A stretch of 64,000 nt of DNA from Bythopirellula polymerisocia (GTDB lineage: Bacteria > Planctomycetota > Planctomycetia > Pirellulales > Lacipirellulaceae), in the NCBI RefSeq assembly GCF_007860015.1, contig NZ_SJPS01000003.1:248001-312000 (forward strand), in the 5' to 3' direction. The notes beneath the pieces were generated by a model. That model was not told where the DNA came from. It did no database searches and saw only the letters and a list, made by a program, of their open reading frames with translations. The translations under genes and the position numbers were made by a program. This document shows, one piece after another, positions 8,475 to 18,220 of this stretch (the stretch's first letter is position 1; each line of letters begins with the position of its first letter).

Positions 8475-10880
8475 TTACCACGCTGGTTCTGCGTTTCCGT
8501 TTGCACCAAGCTTCCACGGCAACCACACAAGAACGACACGCCCAACATCGATGTCGCTCTTACGGGGAGTCGTCTCTTGCTTTTCCAGCTTGAGATTCGC
8601 CGGGTCACACTCTTGCTCGATTTGCTCGATACGGGAGGCAAGCTCTTCCTTGAGCTGCTCGAGTTCTTCCATTTTCGCTTCGAGTTTATCCTGAGCCCGC
8701 GATTGCTCGCCCCGCTCTCGCATCGTGCGCTCGACGGCTGTTGTCGGCTGGCGGCGTGAAGAGCGCTTCTTGCCCATGAAACTCATCAGCACGTCAACCA
8801 CCACCATTAGCATTTCACCCAGGCGAAACCAGAATTGGGATCTTTGCGAACTGAGATAGTCTTCTGCTTTGCGAACATTTGCTTCAGCGCGATCAATTTT
8901 CTTGGCGAAGTCTCGCTTCGCTTCCTCAACAAGCTCGGACCGCTTGCGAAGTGCCAACTCACCAAGACGACTTCGGAATTCTGACTCGGATTCTTCAGCT
9001 TTGGAAGTAGCGTCCAAGATAGTGCACTTCCAAGTGGTTAGTCGCTCGGTGCGATACAGGTGATCGACCAAGTCATTATCCCAGCGGGTGTAGTTTTTCT
9101 GCTGAGTCACGGGCGACGGCAGATCAGCGTACTCCCCTTCAAGTCGGGGTGCGTCTTCCAGCGGTCGTGTGTTCTCCAGCAGCATGGCCGACTTCCACAT
9201 CGGCTCGGGCAATCGTTCAGCGATCGTTTGCAGAGCGACTAGAATTCGCCAACAGTCCACGTCGGCCGACGCCTGCACAAAATGAAGCTTTGCCTCGCAA
9301 GCCAAGCCAGGCCGGTACTGCAGACGGCAATCCTCGGGCAATGCCTCGGCCAGCGGCCAGTACTTCTGCACAATGCTGCCAGAGAGAATCGGTTTCGCAC
9401 TGGCTTGTGATTTCCCAGGAACTACTTCGGCATTGGGAGCTGCAGAACTTTCCTGGGCAAACTCCGCCCGACGTGGTTGCATGAGGGTACGTATCTGATC
9501 GCGCGTGAGTGGTCCCCGCAGGTAGGACATTGCCCAGCGGGTATGGAACACGCGTGGTTGATTCTCATGCACATTGTTCATCAGAAACACTCGCGAGCCC
9601 AAGGCCGCCAGGGTCGCTTCCATATCCTTCCGATTGAAGGTCGCACCTGCCTGGGTGGAGGCCCCTTCGAGTCCTTCCAGCACCCGCATCTTATCCCGTT
9701 CCGTTTGCAGCCGGCCCAGGAACCAGGTTCCCGCATTCGAGAGTCCCTTGTAATCGAGATCGACCGGATTCTGAGTAGCCAACACCACTCCCAACCCGTA
9801 AGCCCGAGCCTGTTTGAGTAGCGTAAGCATCGGTTTCTTACTGGGAGGATTGGCGGTCGGTGGGAAATAGCCAAAAACCTCATCCATGTAAAGAATCGCC
9901 CGCAGGCTGCCGGTGCCTGGCTGAGATCGCATCCACGTCACGATTTCATTTAGTAAGATCGTGACAAAGAACATCCGCTCCGACTCGCTCAGATGGGCAA
10001 TCGACAGTATCGACAGCCGTGGCTTCTTCTCAGTGGTGTAAAGCAATTGCCCCACGTCGAGCGAACTCCCTTCGAGCCAGCTAGCGAACGAAGGGGAAGC
10101 CAACAAATTGTTGAGCTTCATTCCCAATTCCAGCCGTGCGGCAGCCGGGAGAAATGTCTCTAGATCAACAATGCCCACCTTGGTAAACGGCGGCTGCTGG
10201 ATATCGTGAATCAAGCCCGCCAGATCGGGGCTGCGACCGCTGCGCCACGCGTGGTCGAGCACATTGGAGACAAGAATCGCCTCGCGGCTCTTGACGGGGT
10301 CAGCCTCCAAACCCAAAAGTGCAAACACCCCCTGGGTAGTCGACTGTACGAGGTCTTGATAGATGTCGGTGTCGTCGATCACTTCCTGCGGCGGGGCATG
10401 AAAACTCTTGAGGACCGTGAGTGGGATACCTGCGCTGCTGCCTGGGGTGTAGATCACCTTGTCGACCGCGTCGTTGAATCGCTGGATCCGCTCACCCGAT
10501 TCGTCCCACTCGGCCAACCCATTGCGCCACAGACTCGCGGTCTTCTCGGCCAATTCGTCGGGCGTGATCTCTTTCTGGGTGGCGACCGAAGGATCGACCC
10601 AGGGCCGAAAATCTTCCGGCTTCAATTCGGGAAACGCGAGGAGTAGATTGCCCAGGTCCCCCTTGGGGTCGACGGCAATCACGGGAATACCATCCAGTGC
10701 CGCTTCTTCGATCAGCGAGAGACAAAGCCCCGTCTTGCCGCTGCCAGTCATGCCAACGCAGACAGCATGGGTGGTCAAGTCGCTACTGTCGTAGAGCAAC
10801 TTGGCCGTAGCAACCTTGCGCTGGGCGAGATCATAATCCCGCCCGAGATAAAATGAACCGCGCTGTTCGTAATCTTGCAT
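8475..10880 (-). CDS. HerA/VirB4-like P-loop ATPase with C-terminal coiled coil
   Basis: An 801-residue ATPase of the HerA/FtsK superfamily (DUF87-like). The Walker A motif GMTGSGKT is at residues 43-50, followed by the VIAVDPKGDLGNLL segment typical of HerA-like proteins. Walker B ILYMDEV is at about 329-335, and a sensor/arginine region follows (LKQARAYGLGVVLATQNPVDLDY). From about residue 620 to 775 the protein is highly charged and predicted coiled coil, with a short hydrophobic stretch (FRLGEMLMVVVDVLMSFMG). No NurA-type nuclease gene is adjacent, so a role in end resection is not supported. Related planctomycete proteins are annotated only as ATP-binding proteins. A DNA- or protein-translocating motor is the cautious reading. 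Confidence 0.85.
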   Translation of the reverse strand: MQDYEQRGSFYLGRDYDLAQRKVATAKLLYDSSDLTTHAVCVGMTGSGKTGLCLSLIEEAALDGIPVIAVDPKGDLGNLLLAFPELKPEDFRPWVDPSVATQKEITPDELAEKTASLWRNGLAEWDESGERIQRFNDAVDKVIYTPGSSAGIPLTVLKSFHAPPQEVIDDTDIYQDLVQSTTQGVFALLGLEADPVKSREAILVSNVLDHAWRSGRSPDLAGLIHDIQQPPFTKVGIVDLETFLPAAARLELGMKLNNLLASPSFASWLEGSSLDVGQLLYTTEKKPRLSILSIAHLSESERMFFVTILLNEIVTWMRSQPGTGSLRAILYMDEVFGYFPPTANPPSKKPMLTLLKQARAYGLGVVLATQNPVDLDYKGLSNAGTWFLGRLQTERDKMRVLEGLEGASTQAGATFNRKDMEATLAALGSRVFLMNNVHENQPRVFHTRWAMSYLRGPLTRDQIRTLMQPRRAEFAQESSAAPNAEVVPGKSQASAKPILSGSIVQKYWPLAEALPEDCRLQYRPGLACEAKLHFVQASADVDCWRILVALQTIAERLPEPMWKSAMLLENTRPLEDAPRLEGEYADLPSPVTQQKNYTRWDNDLVDHLYRTERLTTWKCTILDATSKAEESESEFRSRLGELALRKRSELVEEAKRDFAKKIDRAEANVRKAEDYLSSQRSQFWFRLGEMLMVVVDVLMSFMGKKRSSRRQPTTAVERTMRERGEQSRAQDKLEAKMEELEQLKEELASRIEQIEQECDPANLKLEKQETTPRKSDIDVGRVVLVWLPWKLGANGNAEPAW

Positions 10881-11030
10881 AGAGGGAGATTGTAGCCAGT
10901 TAAAGTAATCCAGAACAAGCGGAATCGTATTTCCCGTGAAAGACTTTCAAGATACTCCCGAGAAGGCACCAATGCTGTTAAATTGCCAAAGCAGTGTTGG
11001 ATCAAATTCTGTTTTAAGGACCCTTCATTC

Positions 11031-11237
11031 ATGAAGCGATTTATCCGCCAATTTTTTGATCGTTATCGTTGGTTCTTTGTTGCCGAGGGAGTCTTCGGTA
11101 ATTTTCTTTTTTTTGTGGGGAGCGTGCTTTTCTTATGGCCTGGCACAACGCGATTTGGCGTGTGGTTGTTTATTGCTGGCTCGGGTTCGATGCTCGTAAG
11201 CAGTATCGCTACGGCAGTCGCTGAATACACCCAATGA
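11031..11237 (+). CDS. YrhK-like small membrane protein
   Basis: A 68-residue protein with two hydrophobic helices. It matches the YrhK-like pattern: an aromatic N-terminus (FFDRYRWFFVAEGVFGNFLF), then VGSVLFLWPG and a second helix FGVWLFIAGSGSMLVSSIATAV. The start was placed at the ATG at 11031 because AAGGA lies upstream and because the longer frame from 10983 adds non-family residues. The function of YrhK domains is unknown. It is divergent from the ATPase gene and converges on the TerC gene across 16 bp. Confidence 0.75.
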   Translation: MKRFIRQFFDRYRWFFVAEGVFGNFLFFVGSVLFLWPGTTRFGVWLFIAGSGSMLVSSIATAVAEYTQ

Positions 11238-11253
11238 AATGCAAGCAAAAACT

Positions 11254-12267
11254 TCAGAGCACGGTATCATCATCGGAGTGGAACGTGTCTTGACGAAGAC
11301 GGTCTCGGCGATCAGCTTCGAGTGAGGCTACGACCCCGGTTGAGAGAATCCCCGCGATGATTCCCAGGGACACGCCGTTGGGGATCGTGAAATAGTGGGA
11401 GAGCAGCATCTTAAAGCCCACATAGGCCAGCAGCACGATGATGCTAGGCTTGAGATAGCGGAATTTTTCGATCATGCTGCCGAGGACAAAGTACAGCGAC
11501 CTCAATCCTAGTATCGCAAAAATGTTTGACGTGAATACGATAAAGGGATCGCGTGTGACGGCAAACACGGCGGGGATCGAATCGACCGCGAACATCACAT
11601 CGCTGCTCTCCACCAGCACCAGGGCTAACAACAAGGGAGTAGCCGTGGTCTTGTCGGCTATCGTGACGAAAAAATGATGCCCGTGGAATTCGTGGGTTAC
11701 AGGAAAAAACTTTTTCGTGAGATTGATGAGCGGATTGTGTTCGGGGCTGAATGCTTCTTCGCGGGTGAAGAGCATCTTGGCAGCAGAGAAAATCAGGAAT
11801 GCGCCGAAGACATAGATGATCCACTCAAAACGGGCGATCAGTACGCTTCCCAAAGCGATCATGATGCCGCGCAGCACGACTGCCCCAAAAATGCCCCAGA
11901 ACAGCACTCGATGCTGCAAAGCGAGCGGGACGTGAAAATAAGCAAATATCATCGCAATGACGAACAGATTGTCCATCGACAGCGACTTCTCCACGACGTA
12001 CCCTGTGAAAAAGTCTAAAGCTGCCTCGGAGCCCGTCGAGTGGTGCGATGCGTAGTCCGTCCAGCCCAACCAGTTGTGCTCGTACAGCCCATAAACGAAA
12101 ATATTAAATACCAGGGCGGCCGCGATCCAGACGCATGTCCAACTGAGGGCCTGCTTGAAAGAAAGCACCGTGTCCCGACGGTGAAACAGGCCTAAATCCA
12201 AGAACAGCAGCACCGCAATCAGTGCCAAAAATCCCAGCCAAATAGTGATCACAGCGTTGCCAATCAA
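11254..12267 (-). CDS. TerC/Alx-family integral membrane protein
   Basis: A protein of up to 337 residues with about eight to nine membrane helices. It matches the TerC/Alx family: the early LDLGLFHRR motif, the EAALDFFTGYVVEKSLSMDNLFV segment with its conserved acidic residues, and the SSDVMFAVDSIPAVFAVTRDPFIVFTSN region (quoted in parts; near residue 195). Family members are linked to tellurite resistance or manganese export and to metal loading of exported enzymes. The frame opens at TTG 12267; an in-frame GTG at 12252 is an equal candidate, and neither has a good ribosome site. No yybP-ykoY riboswitch was recognisable upstream. Confidence 0.9.
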   Translation of the reverse strand: MIGNAVITIWLGFLALIAVLLFLDLGLFHRRDTVLSFKQALSWTCVWIAAALVFNIFVYGLYEHNWLGWTDYASHHSTGSEAALDFFTGYVVEKSLSMDNLFVIAMIFAYFHVPLALQHRVLFWGIFGAVVLRGIMIALGSVLIARFEWIIYVFGAFLIFSAAKMLFTREEAFSPEHNPLINLTKKFFPVTHEFHGHHFFVTIADKTTATPLLLALVLVESSDVMFAVDSIPAVFAVTRDPFIVFTSNIFAILGLRSLYFVLGSMIEKFRYLKPSIIVLLAYVGFKMLLSHYFTIPNGVSLGIIAGILSTGVVASLEADRRDRLRQDTFHSDDDTVL

Positions 12268-12431
12268 ATTGCGGTTGTCTGAGGACCGCCAACTGGTGAA
12301 GCTAAGGAGCCTGCTGGCGTGCGACTCACAGTGTAATTGGTTGTGAGAACATTGAGCAATGACTCGAATTTTTGTGCTAGAGTTGTAGCTTTCAGGCGAA
12401 AGGTGGATTCCTTTGCAACCACTGAGAAAGC

Positions 12432-12484
12432 GGATCGGCGCTAGCCGCCGGTAGCAAAAGACAACCGTTGGCTAGCGCCAATCC
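12432..12484. repeat. GCTAGC-centred intergenic inverted repeat, copy 1
   Basis: Two 21-nt arms (12432-12452 and 12464-12484) are inverted copies with three mismatches. Their cores are GGCGCTAGCC and GGCTAGCGCC, separated by an 11-nt loop. The same element occurs at 51219-51270. It lies in the divergent gap between the TerC and VTT-domain genes, so it is not a simple terminator here. It looks like a REP/BIME-like dispersed palindrome. Confidence 0.8.
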
Positions 12485-12523
12485 CCTAACATTTTCGAAC
12501 CAGATCCTCAGAAAAGTAGTGCC

Positions 12524-13186
12524 ATGGAAGCCGAAAACATCGAGGGCAATGCTGCTAGCAAAGGTCAGACGGCATCGCGTTCAGCTGGCCCCGTACGCCG
12601 ACTCTACAACTGGATGCTCTCCTGGGCCGAGACCCCTTATGGCACCCCTGCCCTGTTTTTGATCTCTTTTGCGGAGAGTTCTTTCTTTCCCTTGCCACCC
12701 GATTTGCTGCAAATTGCGTTGTCGGTCTCCAAACCGCGGCGCTCCTTTTTCTATGCGGCCGTGAGTGCAGTTGGCTCTGTGCTGGGCGGAATCGTCGGCT
12801 GGCTGATCGGCTTCGCGGCATGGGCAGCGCTGGGAAGTTTCTTTTACAGCTATGTGCCAGGTGTCACGCCCGAGCGGATTGATTATGTGGGGAAACTTTA
12901 CGAAGCGAACGCCTTCTGGGCCATCCTTGCCGCCGCATTCACGCCAATCCCCTACAAGGTGTTCACGATCTCGGCCGGGATCTTCAGTCAGTATGTCTCG
13001 CTGGAGACATTGATTCTCGCCTCGGCACTGGGCCGGTCGGCCCGCTTCTTCCTGGTGGCCACCTGCCTCTGGTGGTTTGGTCCGACAGTGCGAACAATTC
13101 TCGAACGCCACTTCGAGTGGATCACACTTGCACTCTTCGCGCTACTAATTGGTGGCTTCTTTGCAATCAAGCTGCTGGCGCATTAG
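12524..13186 (+). CDS. VTT (DedA/YqaA-like) membrane protein
   Basis: A 220-residue membrane protein of the VTT/SNARE-associated superfamily, closest by eye to YqaA. After a polar 30-residue N-terminus come FLISFAESSFFPLPPDLLQIALS, with the family's acidic and proline-rich re-entrant motif, and a glycine-rich helix (GSVLGGIVGWLIGFAAW). A second re-entrant segment follows (AAAFTPIPYKVFTISAGIF, then LGRSARFFLVA). DedA-type proteins affect membrane lipid distribution and proton-dependent physiology; the substrate here is unknown. A palindrome at 13258-13280 follows as a likely terminator shared with the convergent surface-protein gene. Confidence 0.88.
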   Translation: MEAENIEGNAASKGQTASRSAGPVRRLYNWMLSWAETPYGTPALFLISFAESSFFPLPPDLLQIALSVSKPRRSFFYAAVSAVGSVLGGIVGWLIGFAAWAALGSFFYSYVPGVTPERIDYVGKLYEANAFWAILAAAFTPIPYKVFTISAGIFSQYVSLETLILASALGRSARFFLVATCLWWFGPTVRTILERHFEWITLALFALLIGGFFAIKLLAH

Positions 13187-13257
13187 TTTCTTGGCAAAAG
13201 ACATGTGCGACCCGCGGCCAAAGAGTTCAATAATGTTCAGTCTCATAAACAAACCCA

Positions 13258-13280
13258 CCTCTCCAAATTATTTGGAGAGG
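13258..13280. terminator. Bidirectional hairpin between convergent genes
   Basis: A perfect inverted repeat of two 11-nt arms (CCTCTCCAAAT and ATTTGGAGAGG) with a single base between them. Weaker pairing extends outward (CAAACCC with GGGATGTTTG). It sits between the ends of the VTT gene and the giant surface-protein gene and could end transcripts from either side. The T run is short. Confidence 0.65.
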
Positions 13281-13335
13281 CGGGATGTTTGTGAAAACTA
13301 CTAAGCAAAACGAATCTCTGCGCGATTTTAGAGGC

Positions 13336-16300
13336 TTACACGGCTGCGAAGGTCAATTCGTCCCAGACTGCAAAAGCTTCATCGAAGGCTTTTTCTTCCT
13401 CTTCCTCTGAACCGAATGAGGCAATCGAATCGTCTTGCTGGCTATTGAACAATGCATCGACTGAGTCTGTCAGAGCTGCCTGCGAAGGCTCGGTATCAAA
13501 CACATCCTCCAGAGCTGCATCGGTTACCTCTGAGGTGGCCAAGGCTGTTGGAATCGCCAACCAGGTATTGCCAGTGAGTGCAAACGAAGTTGTTACTTCT
13601 TCAGTGGCTGCTTGCGTTTCGCCGTCCTCCACACCAAGGGCAAGCAATGGGCTTGTACCATATTGCCCTTGCCAAACAGCGAGGTCAGCCCCATCGACGT
13701 CAGCATCGTTGTCGGCGTCGCCATCGGTTTTCGCTGCGGGTGATGTGCCATAGCCTCGTAACCAGGATAGGAAGTCACGTCCATCGATATCGCCGTCCCC
13801 GTCAAAGTCGGCTGAATTCGCGGATGCGGCAATCGTGATCTGAACACTGCTAACCGTGTCACTGCCGGTAGTGCCGTTGCCTGAGACGTCAACGGCTCGG
13901 CCATTACCAACCAACCCGTTACCGACAAAATTGAGATTGTAAGTACCGGCTGGAAGTTGACCACCAATTGTTTGAGCACCTGTGAAGCTCAAGGAGAGTG
14001 TGTTTGTTCCATAACCGGTAACTTGTGGGAACTGATCGATGCCGGGGACGGGGTTGCCACTTATGTTGGTAATACTGATGCCGGCACCCGCTTCGTTAAT
14101 ACTGAGATCTCCAAGAACAACCTGCTGTATAGTTCCAGTGAAGCTAACCTGCACACCGCCAGTCGTGGACACGGTACCCAAGCTTACTAGAGGATTCTGA
14201 GCATTCGTACCGGTATTCAGGAGGCCAGGTGTTGCGGCAGCTCCCGGTGACGGCAATCCCTGAGAGAACGCTTGGGTGTATACCAAGGCATCATCACCGG
14301 CGATCAGATCGCCAGCATACCAACTGGCTGCATTGTTGCGAGCGGTCGAATTGGGAAGCCGGCTAAGAGCATCGTAGGACTCTACCGGATTCGTAATGAT
14401 CGTATTCGAACCACCACCGTAAGTCGTATCTTCAGCACTGTTATCCTTGATTCCAATCGAGTCCACGATACTAGCACCGAGAGGCAAATCCAATCCGCCG
14501 TCGTTGTCCCAATCGTAGTCATAATTGCCTACGTAGAGTTCTCTGAGCGGGCTGTAAATCAAGGCGTATGTCGAGGTACCATTGTCATTGCCTCCTACGA
14601 ACTCGACGTCAAGTTCTGGAAGACCTATGAACGTCGTCCCAGCGGGAATATCCCAGGTGAAGTTGTTCTGAGATCCGATCAAGACGGTGCCGTTGGCACC
14701 TATTTCGTATTGCCCCAGGTCAACCACCAAATTGGTAGCACCCTCGTCATCACCGACATCTCCACCAATTACCACGGCATACCATGAACCCAAACCGGCC
14801 CCTGGTGTGCCGACTAGCTCAATAAACTCGGCACCACCATCATTTCCAGGTTGATTGTAGACCACTTCGCTCATCAATACATGTGGCGAAGTCGTTGATG
14901 AGTCGTTATCACGAATCGTGAGAATTGAGCTACCCAAAACGGGAGAGATGGTTGCACCTATCGACGGGCTGTTCAGAGTGATGTTGAAGGTCTCGTTCTT
15001 TTCGATCAGAGTATCCTGAACCGTTGCCACGTTGAAGGTCTTCGACAATTCATTGGCAGCAAAGTTCAAAGTTCCCGACAGGGGACCGGTCAGGTCGCCC
15101 AAGGACCCTGTTCCAGGCGTAACTGCCCAGCTCACAGAAGCGGCTCCAGTAGTCCCCCCGACCCTTTGAACAGTGACCGTAGCCGTAGATCCCTCGTTGA
15201 CGATTACTTGATCGGAGGAAAGCTGGAATTCTCCTTCACCGCTAGTGGCGCTGGGGTTTGTGTAGAGAATAGTCAGTTCTGGTGCGAAGGGATTCTGGCT
15301 GCCATCGCGAGAGGAGCCAATCGTCCAGCTTTCCAGCGAATCGTTGACGATCACCCAGCCATGGTTTTCCATTGAACCGTTGGCCCAGGCTTGGAGCGTT
15401 GCGACATTCAAGGGAACTTGCACTTTGCCAGCTTGTCCTGGAGTGGTGACGCGGCTATCTGCTCTGGCTGCGGCTTCGGAGCCTTCCAGTGTTACACCAT
15501 TGACGATGGTCCCTGCCTGGCCACCGTTAGGCAGGGTCCAAGTGGCAAAGCCGTCCCAATCCTGAAGCATGGGGACAAATCGGATGTCGGCCTCTTGCGA
15601 GGATGGGCTCAAGACATTAACCGTCATAAACGCACCAAAGATTTGAGCGCCTTCGGGCACCTGCCCTGGAGCATTTCCAAAGATATTATCGAACCTAATC
15701 AGGCCCTGTTGTGGGCGGATATCTGCTCCTTCGGGAGCACCCTCGCCTTCACCAGCTGCATTGTCGGCAGTGATCGTTTCAGCCAGCAAGAAGAAGGAGT
15801 TTGGCAGCGAGGCATCAATGTAGGTATCGACCGTACTATTGAATCCATTGACATTCTGCTGGAATTTAGCGGCCTCCACATCGGCGTCGTTGATCGTGAC
15901 GACGGCTGGGCTGCCGACGATCAGAAACGGCTCGTCCACGCTTGTCAAGCGAATGCTAAACGTCTCAAAGCCTTCAGGGACTCCATCATCATTGATGGTG
16001 ACAGTGATCGGCTGGGTGGCAACTCCCACACCGAAGTTGAGTACGCCTGACTTGCCGACAAAGTCGCTCCCCGCCTGGGCAGTGCCGTTAACTGTCTCGA
16101 AGCCGACGTTAATCGCGGAAGTCAGATCACCCGAGCGTGTCACAGTAAATGTGGCCTGTCCGGAGGTTTCATCGACACTTACCAAGTCGGCCGTTACCTC
16201 CACGTTTCGGAGGATGTTGTGAGCTCCAGGGGTTAAGACCGCACCTTGAGGTGCCACGACACTAATGAAAATTGAACCGTTCAAGTACTGAATTGGATTG

Positions 16301-18063
16301 TTAGTAACCTGAGTATTGACGATATCTCCGTTGTACCAGGCACCGATCGTGTTCGATTGAAAATTGTTAAAACGACGTGTGATAGCGTCGGGAGTAACGC
16401 CACTGCTGTTAGGAAGTCCTTGAGGCTGATGAATATGGATACCAGGTAGACCCAACTCGGGGGAAGTCACCGTGCGGTCGCGATCGGAACCCCCTTCGAC
16501 AACACCGACTGTATCGACGATTTGAGCTGTTCCATCGAGGAAGATCGGATGGTCTAGCAAACCGACACCCAAGCCAGTTTCGGTAAGATCGTTTGTGGTC
16601 GCATAGGAACCAACCGTGTCGTAATCGGTGCCTTCCACTAGAGGCACACTACTTCGAATCAAAGCGTAAGTTTGTGAGGCATCTTCCAGCACACCACCAT
16701 TTCCATCTAACCTTGAAGTCGCAAACACGGCAGTCCCTGGTGCTGCCGTGTATGCCCAGTTGGTGGGAGTGATAACCAGCAGGCCATTCGATCCAAAAGA
16801 CTTCCCAGTCAGATCGATCACAATATCAGCGATACCTGATCCGGCCCCGAAGCCGCCGTTCTCCTCTTCCTCACCCTCAAAAACTACGAAGTAGTAGCCG
16901 TCGAGCGAGGCTCCCGGAGTACCTATCAGCTCGATGTACTCTCGATTTGTTTCATCAATCGTGATCGTATTCTCATTGGGATCATCCGACACATTGGCGA
17001 GAATTTCATTGATCAAAGCATCGTCATCGGCAATCGTTGCAGTAGCGACCGAGTCGCCAAGGGTTGCTCCCCCAGTTGGATTGGAAAGCGTGACGGTAAA
17101 ATTCTCATTCCCTTCGAGTGCCGTGTCTCCGATAATCTCTACTGCAATCGACGCTGAAGTTTGACCGTCGGCAAAATTTACTACGCCGTTGGCAAGAACA
17201 AAATCTGTTCCTGCCGCCGCCGAACCTGCGGTCAGCGAATAGTTGGCCGACACTGCACCGGTGACACCTCCGAGTCGGCTCACGTTGATCATCGCGATCG
17301 TATTGCCGCTGTTCCCTTCAGCAAAGCGAGGTTTGGTATTCAATAGAGTTATCTGGCCTGCGCCAGAAGGAGCGGTCCAATTGACAGTGAGTTTGGGGCG
17401 ATTGGCCTGAGCCGCTTCTGAGGTTTCAAAATCCCACCCATCCGTGGCGGCACTCTCTATCATCCAACCATTATTCGCTTGACCGGCCGACCAACTCTGC
17501 AATGAAAGAGTCACATCGATACTCTTGACCCCTGTTGATGGATCGAACAGCACAAAGTCTGGAGGGAGATCGGTGGCCTCATTTTCTGAGGCCTGAACAC
17601 CGCCTATCTCACCGAAACTATTCCAAGTGGCCGTATTCTCGGTCCAGGGGGTAAGCATCCGGTAGAAGCTCATCTGCATACCCGAACGCGATGGATTGAC
17701 AACGCTTAGGTCAATCGAGGCACTATTGATGGTAGCTCCCAATGGAATCTGCCCAGGTCCATTGCCAAAAATACCATCGAATTGCAGCAGAGCCTGTCGA
17801 ACACCATTGGCATCCTGCTGGTCAGGACTAATGCTGACTTCGCCGCCAAAATTCACATCGGGACTGATTGAGAATATTCCCGTATCACGTGTACCTTGAT
17901 AGCCCCCGGCAATGTCTTGAAAGGAAGTAACCGCCATGAGGCGGCGATCTTCTAGATTCTCGAAAGTGAGGCTAGAACGACGCCCGTTGAATGATTTAGC
18001 ACTTTTATTCGACTTGCGATTCCGTCGTTTGCCAAAGTTTGAGGACTTCGATTTGCGAGACAT
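13336..18063 (-). CDS. Giant surface protein: Calx-beta, DNRLRE, lamin-tail-like and dockerin repeats
   Basis: A 1575-residue exported-type protein. Residues 1-30 are strongly basic (RKSKSSNFGKRRNRKSNK), followed by SLTFENLEDRRLMAV at 31-45, a variant of the planctomycete LEPR-XLL motif, with no ordinary signal peptide. Then come a DNRLRE-like domain (46-230), Calx-beta 1 (240-348), a lamin-tail-like region (350-610), Calx-beta 2 (620-728), DNRLRE-like 2 (733-935), Calx-beta 3 (945-1053), lamin-tail-like 2 (1060-1285), an Ig-like stretch, and paired dockerin-like calcium loops (FDGDGDIDGRDF and DADNDADVDGADL, 1420-1465). The last 100 residues are acidic and hold no PEP-CTERM anchor. GAAGGAAC precedes the ATG. 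A calcium-binding, adhesive or matrix role is inferred. Confidence 0.9.
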   Translation of the reverse strand: MSRKSKSSNFGKRRNRKSNKSAKSFNGRRSSLTFENLEDRRLMAVTSFQDIAGGYQGTRDTGIFSISPDVNFGGEVSISPDQQDANGVRQALLQFDGIFGNGPGQIPLGATINSASIDLSVVNPSRSGMQMSFYRMLTPWTENTATWNSFGEIGGVQASENEATDLPPDFVLFDPSTGVKSIDVTLSLQSWSAGQANNGWMIESAATDGWDFETSEAAQANRPKLTVNWTAPSGAGQITLLNTKPRFAEGNSGNTIAMINVSRLGGVTGAVSANYSLTAGSAAAGTDFVLANGVVNFADGQTSASIAVEIIGDTALEGNENFTVTLSNPTGGATLGDSVATATIADDDALINEILANVSDDPNENTITIDETNREYIELIGTPGASLDGYYFVVFEGEEEENGGFGAGSGIADIVIDLTGKSFGSNGLLVITPTNWAYTAAPGTAVFATSRLDGNGGVLEDASQTYALIRSSVPLVEGTDYDTVGSYATTNDLTETGLGVGLLDHPIFLDGTAQIVDTVGVVEGGSDRDRTVTSPELGLPGIHIHQPQGLPNSSGVTPDAITRRFNNFQSNTIGAWYNGDIVNTQVTNNPIQYLNGSIFISVVAPQGAVLTPGAHNILRNVEVTADLVSVDETSGQATFTVTRSGDLTSAINVGFETVNGTAQAGSDFVGKSGVLNFGVGVATQPITVTINDDGVPEGFETFSIRLTSVDEPFLIVGSPAVVTINDADVEAAKFQQNVNGFNSTVDTYIDASLPNSFFLLAETITADNAAGEGEGAPEGADIRPQQGLIRFDNIFGNAPGQVPEGAQIFGAFMTVNVLSPSSQEADIRFVPMLQDWDGFATWTLPNGGQAGTIVNGVTLEGSEAAARADSRVTTPGQAGKVQVPLNVATLQAWANGSMENHGWVIVNDSLESWTIGSSRDGSQNPFAPELTILYTNPSATSGEGEFQLSSDQVIVNEGSTATVTVQRVGGTTGAASVSWAVTPGTGSLGDLTGPLSGTLNFAANELSKTFNVATVQDTLIEKNETFNITLNSPSIGATISPVLGSSILTIRDNDSSTTSPHVLMSEVVYNQPGNDGGAEFIELVGTPGAGLGSWYAVVIGGDVGDDEGATNLVVDLGQYEIGANGTVLIGSQNNFTWDIPAGTTFIGLPELDVEFVGGNDNGTSTYALIYSPLRELYVGNYDYDWDNDGGLDLPLGASIVDSIGIKDNSAEDTTYGGGSNTIITNPVESYDALSRLPNSTARNNAASWYAGDLIAGDDALVYTQAFSQGLPSPGAAATPGLLNTGTNAQNPLVSLGTVSTTGGVQVSFTGTIQQVVLGDLSINEAGAGISITNISGNPVPGIDQFPQVTGYGTNTLSLSFTGAQTIGGQLPAGTYNLNFVGNGLVGNGRAVDVSGNGTTGSDTVSSVQITIAASANSADFDGDGDIDGRDFLSWLRGYGTSPAAKTDGDADNDADVDGADLAVWQGQYGTSPLLALGVEDGETQAATEEVTTSFALTGNTWLAIPTALATSEVTDAALEDVFDTEPSQAALTDSVDALFNSQQDDSIASFGSEEEEEKAFDEAFAVWDELTFAAV

Positions 18064-18220
18064 AAGAAAGTTCCTTCAATGAAGTTGTAGTTAATGAGTG
18101 CGAGAAAGGACTAATTACCTGGTAAAGTTGTCAGCGCTTAGTTTTTATTACTCAAATGTGAAAGTTTGACGGTTGTAGTTGTGAAAAATTGATGAATTAG
18201 AAGCTGGATAGAAAAAATCA

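Noticed and set aside
12268..12520. Possible Mn-sensing yybP-ykoY riboswitch upstream of the TerC gene
   Set aside because: The conserved core could not be found; the visible structure is the dispersed GCTAGC palindrome.
15391..16050. Plus-strand open frame of 219 codons opposite the giant surface gene
   Set aside because: It is an antisense shadow of a Calx-beta/DNRLRE coding region that has clear domains; no ribosome site or domain seen.
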